A stretch of DNA of 64,000 nucleotides from Hirundichthys speculiger. Its lineage: Eukaryota > Chordata > Actinopteri > Beloniformes > Exocoetidae. Of the stretch, positions 58,501 to 64,000 are shown one piece after another. The stretch is taken from NCBI GenBank assembly GCA_018398805.1, contig JAGFBZ010002878.1, positions 1 to 64,000 on the forward strand, in the 5' to 3' direction. Within the stretch, counting starts at the first letter, position 1. Every line of letters starts with the position of its first letter. Both the position numbers and the translations under genes were made by a program. The notes under the pieces were generated by a model, which saw only the letters and a list, made by a program, of their open reading frames with translations, searched no databases and was not told the DNA's origin.

Positions 58501-59957
58501 GAATATTGTTGTTGCAGAAACCGTAAAAGAGTCTGCAGCTAATTCCACCAACTTCAATGTCACGATCGTATCAGACTCTGTTCAAATAACACGTAAGAAA
58601 ACATCCTGCAAATTAACATGAAAATCTAACTTTTCTTCCCTTTTCTTCTTTGTTTAAAAATACATCATATCATGCATGCCTTTTCCCCAAGGGGGTGTGT
58701 TTGTTTTCATTCTTTATCAAAACCCAAAAAAGAAAGTATTTTAGTTTTAGTTTAGTTTAGGTTTTTGGTTGGAAAAAAATTAGCTTATTTTACATCTGGT
58801 ATATTTTATGATTTTGGTTTGCAGGAGATCGTTTTCCCTTTTCATTATGATAAACATTTTTTTCATCACTTTTCACTTAAATTCTTTTCATGTAATGAAA
58901 TATTCCTTTTTTTAACCGATCATAGCATAAACTCACACATGAGGAAGTTTGCTTTGGCAAACAATTAGTAAAATCACTAAATTTAACTCACTATAAACAA
59001 GATATATCAAAATAAGTATTGGCACTATTATCTTTCTTCAAAAAAAAATCTCTCTTTCTTGCTGTTTTTTTTTCCAAAATCTTTCAATCAATCAATCTTT
59101 CTTCCTATTTATTTTTACAGAAACACCTAAGCCCAATCTAACGAGTCCAGCTGCCACCAATGCTACAAGTACTGGAGCAAATACCACAACCACAACACCT
59201 GCAACCACAACTACAACTGCTGAAGCAGTAACAGTGAGACGGGTGACCTTCAGATCTGCTGGAGAGACATTCACCACTGATCTGCTGGATTCCTCATCCA
59301 CAGCTTTCAAGAATCGAGCTGCATTGATAAAGTCAAGAGTGAGTCTGTTTTATTGAGTTTGATTATAGCCAAATGTAGGTATTATAATGAATAATGACAT
59401 TAAAGTATTGATGCCATTTAAATTAAACATACACTCAAAGATATTTTGTTTGTCTGTCTGCAGCTGGAACCATACTATCAGACCTTTTCTTCATTCCAGT
59501 TTTTGACAGTCATCTCATTCAGGTAATTTGTTTACAGTTTGCTCATAAAATCTTTATATTGTTAATTATAAATTTGAACTCTTCAAAATCTTTCATTACA
59601 TTTGCAGTAATGGATCCATCATCAACAACATGGACCTTCGTTTTGCATCAGTATCTGTTCCTAATAACACTCAAATTGCAGACGTTTTAGTCAGAGCAGC
59701 TCAAAATGTCACCGAGTTCAACATTGACACCAGTTTTCTTGCTGTGGAAGGCTTACGTAAGTGAATTTAAATGCAATATTCAAAGATAAAAAATCTACAA
59801 TATCACAGGACAGTTTGCTGAAACAATGCCTTGTTTTCTTTTCTCAACATTTACAGTGATGTCAAGTGGAGTAAACCACAAGATCAGTCTCATCACTGCA
59901 TTCTCCATGGTGCTGTTGTCATGGCTACTCTCAAGTCAGCAGTGGCTTCCCTGCTGA
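49586..59957 (+). CDS. Mucin-like SEA-domain surface protein, copy B
   Basis: Exons: 49568-49628 (ATG 49586), 49714-58073 (repeats), 58193-58257, 58411-58592, 59121-59338, 59464-59522, 59608-59756 and 59857-59957 (stop). All introns are GT/AG and the phases fit. Exon 2 plus the start of exon 3 gives MSLRKIIILMLTVT-VKA, a signal peptide probably cut after VKA. The 8.36 kb exon encodes mainly TTTTDSP units (21 bp). The C-terminal part has two SEA-like modules, the second with NGSII, and ends SSGVNHK plus a hydrophobic tail, suggesting a GPI anchor. The likely product is a tethered, O-glycosylated surface mucin. Odd: very many one-base indels break the frame in the repeats, while every other exon is intact; either the assembly is faulty here or the gene is dying. 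Confidence 0.82.
49740..57950 (+). repeat. 21-bp minisatellite, TTTTDSP type (mucin B)
   Basis: The unit is ACCACAACCACGGATTCTCC plus A. Variants are ACCACGACCACGG, a GATTCT form preceded by ACT, and AACAACC-type shorter changes. The first ~250 bp (49740-49990) hold older, mixed units (DAP, GAP, AAQ) like copy A. The rest is nearly uniform apart from frequent one-base indels and shortened units, with no evident higher-order order. Confidence 0.92.
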
Positions 59958-60134
59958 TGTTCATGGGAAACCCCGACAGAAAATATCAACTTTTACTGAA
60001 GTGAACAAAGACTTTCTTCTGATTGAAAACCTAAAACCTTCTGATGAAGTTCAATTTTATTATGACTCAGAAGGACTTTCTAAATATAAAATTATATTTA
60101 TGGTTATAATATAAAGTTCTTTACACGCATTAAT

Positions 60135-60140
60135 AATAAA
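60135..60140 (+). terminator. Candidate poly(A) signal, mucin B
   Basis: AATAAA about 180 bp after the stop, at the same place as in copy A. Confidence 0.5.
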
Positions 60141-61189
60141 AGATGACAGTCAGAGTACGTTCGCTAAGCTAATAGTACAGTACACTTTTCTGAAACTTTC
60201 TCTTGCTTTCCTGGTCGATGGTCCTGGAATTCCTTCCTTAATTTATTATGTAATGGTAATATAATTTTAATTATTTAAGTGGCCGTGATGCTAGGTTTTG
60301 CAAAACTCCTCTGTTGGTGACACTGTTCATGTAAATTGTGATGCATTTTCAATCAATTAGTACTGGGACATGAATTAAATATAAAATGTCTGAACAACAT
60401 TTCTTGCAAAAGTTAGTTTTCACAATAAATGCATTTAAGGTATATAAGAATTGTACTTCCTTTGTTCCTTTTTGTATGCAAGTGCATAACTTTAGTACAA
60501 ATATTGAGACTCCAGGATGAAATGATTGCAGAAAATTAATAGTTATATTAAAGAGGAAATATTAGAATTTTTTTTTTCTGTGCTTGAGAATATAAGATTA
60601 GATGTCTAAAATAACAACAGACTGGTTCCTGTGCAAAGTACTTCAAGATAACTTTGTTGTGAATTGTTGGTTTACAAGCAAAGCTGATTGAAATGTACTA
60701 AATTATTCGCTCTAAAATTCTCACAACTATGTCAACTGTGTTCTGTTTAAGGTTGTTTAGCTCTGGAAATATGTTAGTCAGAGAGGGGTTCAGATTTTTA
60801 GGGATGTTTTACATCACAGTTCCAACTGAGATTAAAATTATCCAGTATCTCCATATTTATATCCAGCAGCAGTCAGATAGTAGACTATCTTGATTGTTTT
60901 GTGACATGGGTACAGTCTTAAGTAAAAGTTGGTATTCCCTCTTTTAATCCCATCCCCATGTATTTTGTGTAAAAGCCAAGAAAACAGACCCACACACACT
61001 CAGTACCTTGCACATCCATTCTTAGCAGTAACTTGAAGTAGTTGTTTGCTGTATGATGTTATCAACGTCTCATGTGATTGTTGAGGAAATTTGGTCCCTT
61101 CTTTGCCTCAGTTCATTGAGGTTTTTGGGTGTTTACTTAAGCATTATTCTCTTAAGCTTTCACCACAGCATTTTAATTTTTTTCTTTAT

Positions 61190-63480
61190 TCTGTGAGATG
61201 CATTTTGCTGTTTTTTTTCTTCATTGTTTTTATTGCAATTTTAGTTTAGTTTACATTCAACAAAGAGTGTCTAGAAAACTAGACACACAACAAAACAAAC
61301 ACAACAGCTTTTACATGAAAAATGGACATATATGATACAAGAAGTGGCATTTCAACCTGTTGTGGTCAACCTGACCTTCCCCGGACTGCTGATCTGTGGA
61401 CTCAAAGTGAGATTGGTTTGAATTCAATAATAGTCATGACACTTTTTAAGTTTCGCCTTTGCAAAGGGAGAGACCAGCTGTCAGACCCCGGTCTGTCCTT
61501 TCTGTCCAGGTTCTGGCTGATCTCTGACTCTGCAGCTCACAGGCTAGTTTATTGACACATGCAGGGCATAAAACATTCTGTTAGTTAAAGGCAACTCCCC
61601 CATTGTCCCCATGAACAGTTCCTTCCCCCGACAAGAACACATCACCCCGACACAGCCCAGTTGTCTTTTTATTGCCTGCAACTTTATGACTCTAGCTCAG
61701 CCTGTGACCTGGAGATGCAGATCTTTTAGCAACTTTAATTTTACTCTTAATATATGTGTCTAAATATACAAGCAGAGTTATAATTCCACAAGCCTTACGG
61801 TACCCAAATGTCATTCAAGTGTATGATAGTCCCTTTAATAGAGTGGAGGAAAGGTCTGGTCCGATATAGTCCAAAAAATGTCCCCACACTCTGTAGAACT
61901 GATCTACGCTATAATGTATGACACTGGTAAGATACTCTAGGGGGATCAGTTCAAAAATCATTTTACGCCAACTACAAACAAAGGGACTCTTGTCACTGAC
62001 CCACTGCAATGGTATATTTTTCCTAGCTGCAAACATTGGAATATTATACAGTCCTCATTAACTACTGTTTTCAGACGGTCACTTGGAAGACCTAGAATCA
62101 GGGAAATGGGATCCATTTCTATACTGATATGAAAAATTGTCTCCATCTCACTTATAATTTCCGCCCAATATCTTTGAAGTTTGTGACAAGACCAGAAGCA
62201 ATGAGTTAAAGTTCCCACATCAGTTTTGCACTTGAGACACAAAGGAGAAAGAGAGTGGTTGAAGAAGTGCCTGTATTGAGGGGATATATGAAATCTATTT
62301 AAAATCTTAAATTGTATTGCTTTTGTCTTTGTACAGATTTAAATCTTTTTTGCAAGACACCAAATAGTAGTCACCGACAACTCCTTCTCCTACACACCCT
62401 GACCACATGGTAAAATAAACTCAGAGACTCTTTCGACTGTTGTCTTAACAAAATCCTCTCAACAGCAGATATTTCAGGTGATCAATTAGGTTTGTGCTAT
62501 GAGTGATATAATGCCTTACTTGCAAACAGTGAAAGAAATCTTGTTTGATCAATTTGTAGCTATTAGTGAGCTTTTCAAATTAAATAACATTATCACCTGA
62601 GAAAAGGTCACCAAGGCATTTAATACTCTTGTTAGACCATTTTTGGAAGCCAGGATCTGAAGAGCCTGGGGGAAAAGCAGGGTTGTGTATTATTGGGGTA
62701 AAGACTGATGTTATAATTGATCTTCCCTCGAGATGGTGGACTAGGTGCCATGCTTTTAGAATGTTGATTGTTATAGGGTTTGTACAAAAGGCTTTAATTT
62801 CTTCAAAATTATTACAAAACAGTAGGTCACCTAGTTAGCATCGTGACAGGGCTGTCTCGATATCCAACCAGATTGAAGCTTTACCTTTGATCCAGTTTCT
62901 TTCAAATCTTAAATGGGCACAGAGTTGATACATTTTAATATTAGGTAGGTCCAGGGAACCCACTAAATTTGGTAAATGTAAAACCGCCATCTTAAGCCTA
63001 GGTCTACATTTGTTCCAAATAAAAGATCTGAGCAATCCATTAATGTCCTTCAGTACCCTTTTAGAAAACAAGATGGGGTCATTTGGATTGGATACAATAG
63101 CCTAGGCAACACAATCATTTTGATCGGGGCAATGCATCTTAACCAAGAGACAGGAAGTGATGTCTAGCTCTCTAGAACCTGTTTAATTTATAAAATAAGG
63201 GTGCGAATTTGGCTTTGTAGAGTTGATCAAAAGAAGGAATAATGAATATTCCCAAGTACACAAACCAATTGGGAGACCATTTGAAAGGAAAGGGGGAGCA
63301 GTAGCTGGTATTGTTGACAGGGTACCCAGAGGCATGGCCTCTGATTTAGTCAGATTGATTTTATAGCCAGAGAAACAACTAAATCTGTCAATCACATCAA
63401 AAGACTTGGTACGGATATTTTAGGGTCTGTTAAAAGGATCAAGACATCATCCTCATACAAGGTAATTTCATGACATAGCT
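61190..63480 (-). mobile_element. L1-type LINE remnant (duplicate copy)
   Basis: The duplicate of the remnant at 13765-16080, with the same order of broken ORF2 pieces (GTLTHCFWSC segment at 61958-62242, SFIWN segment at 62835-63071, KSEAMPL segment at 63183-63395). The catalytic box reads YEDD here. It arrived as part of the segmental duplication, not by a new insertion. Confidence 0.8.
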
Positions 63481-63561
63481 GTCTAAACTACGCAAGGCAA
63501 TTCAAAGTGCTTTACAGATGCATAAAATCACAAGAAGGCAAATAGAGTAATTCCATAAATC

Positions 63562-64000
63562 CTCATGGGGGCCCTCCATGCTGGGAGGTGTACATGATTT
63601 GCCGTGGGGCCGTCGTCTCGGGGATCGCTCAGGCCCGGGGGATGGGGGGGGGACCTGCACCATGTGGGGGCTTCCCCCTATCAGTACGGGTCGGGGTGGT
63701 CTCTGGCGGCGTCATTTGCAGCCACGGGCGGTGCTACTCCCGGTATGGACGGCTCCCAAAAGATGGTGTTTCCTCAGTAGGTCCCTCAGTGTTCAGCCAT
63801 GCTTTAGACACAGTTTGTTCTGGTCATGTCACTCTTTTTTGGGGTTGGGTGAGGGGTGGTGGGTGGGTGCTTAGCTCAGTGGGTGGGTCGGTGGGTGGAT
63901 GTATGTTTGAATGTGTGTCCGTGTATATACTGTGTGGGCATTTGTATATGGGTTTGGGGGTGTTTCTGTGTTTTTAATCTTCTTGTTGTTCAGCACTTTG
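63562..64000. other. GC- then GT-rich sequence, not identified
   Basis: After the duplication breakpoint: GC-rich sequence to about 63770, then GTGGGTGGGT and TGTGTG-rich sequence ending CAGCACTTTG. It may be part of a retroelement, but no motif supports that. Overlapping ORFs look compositional. Confidence 0.35.

Larger units (their letters stand above)
57950..63561. repeat. Segmental duplication, copy B
   Basis: Collinear and near-identical to 10558-16143, covering the six 3' mucin exons, flank and L1 remnant. It ends at TTCCATAAATC (63561), where the copies part. Confidence 0.93.

Noticed and set aside
63578..63977. Two overlapping ORFs at the right edge.
   Set aside because: GC/GT-rich sequence with no motif; overlapping frames suggest compositional ORFs.

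Overview
The window is vertebrate nuclear DNA, almost certainly from a teleost fish. The evidence is spliced genes with GT/AG introns, a DANA/Mermaid-type SINE, fish-type L1 remnants, several hAT families, a piggyBac-type MITE, an endogenous retrovirus remnant, and 28S rDNA pieces of fish type. I cannot name the species. There is no bacterial operon structure; the only long intact non-repetitive reading frame is a retrotransposon protein.

Layout. (1) 1-12535: the 3' part of a mucin-like gene (copy A) on the + strand. A repeat exon of more than 10.6 kb encodes 7-residue TTTTDAP-type units, followed by six small exons that form two SEA-like modules and a hydrophobic C-terminus suggesting a GPI anchor. 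(2) 12536-16143: 3' UTR, flank and a minus-strand L1 remnant. This is the end of a ~5.6 kb block starting at 10558 that is repeated at 57950-63561. (3) 16418-29548: a decayed hAT transposon (minus strand). Its transposase is split by a second hAT-type insertion at 17996-28396 with a perfect 8-bp target duplication. That inner element carries a piece of 28S rDNA interrupted by a head-to-tail array of three R2 retrotransposon copies: a 5'-truncated one, a 1.6 kb internally deleted one, and a 5.9 kb copy with a 1290-codon ORF. HDV-like ribozyme folds are predicted near the 5' ends of the last two. (4) 29.5-36.5 kb: sparse DNA with a decayed third mucin copy (C). Its signal-peptide exon survives at 33702 and a piece of its 3' flank at 35684; the body is lost and the gap holds L1 and hAT fragments. 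(5) 37277-37522: a lone terminal exon of an aminoacylase-3/aspartoacylase-like gene (minus). (6) 39-47 kb: dispersed repeats, retroviral nucleocapsid/protease and LTR pieces (minus), a non-LTR RT remnant and a piggyBac-type MITE. (7) 47373-59957: mucin copy B with TATA box, non-coding exon 1, signal-peptide exon, an 8.36 kb repeat exon of TTTTDSP units and the same six 3' exons. (8) 59958-64000: duplicated flank and L1, then unassigned GT-rich DNA.

The mucin copies form a tandem family probably making secreted or GPI-tethered, heavily O-glycosylated surface proteins. Both repeat exons contain many single-base indels that break the frame although all flanking exons and splice sites are intact; I suspect long-read consensus errors but cannot exclude real decay. 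The most unusual content is the hAT-in-hAT structure carrying 28S rDNA plus an R2 array away from the ribosomal locus.
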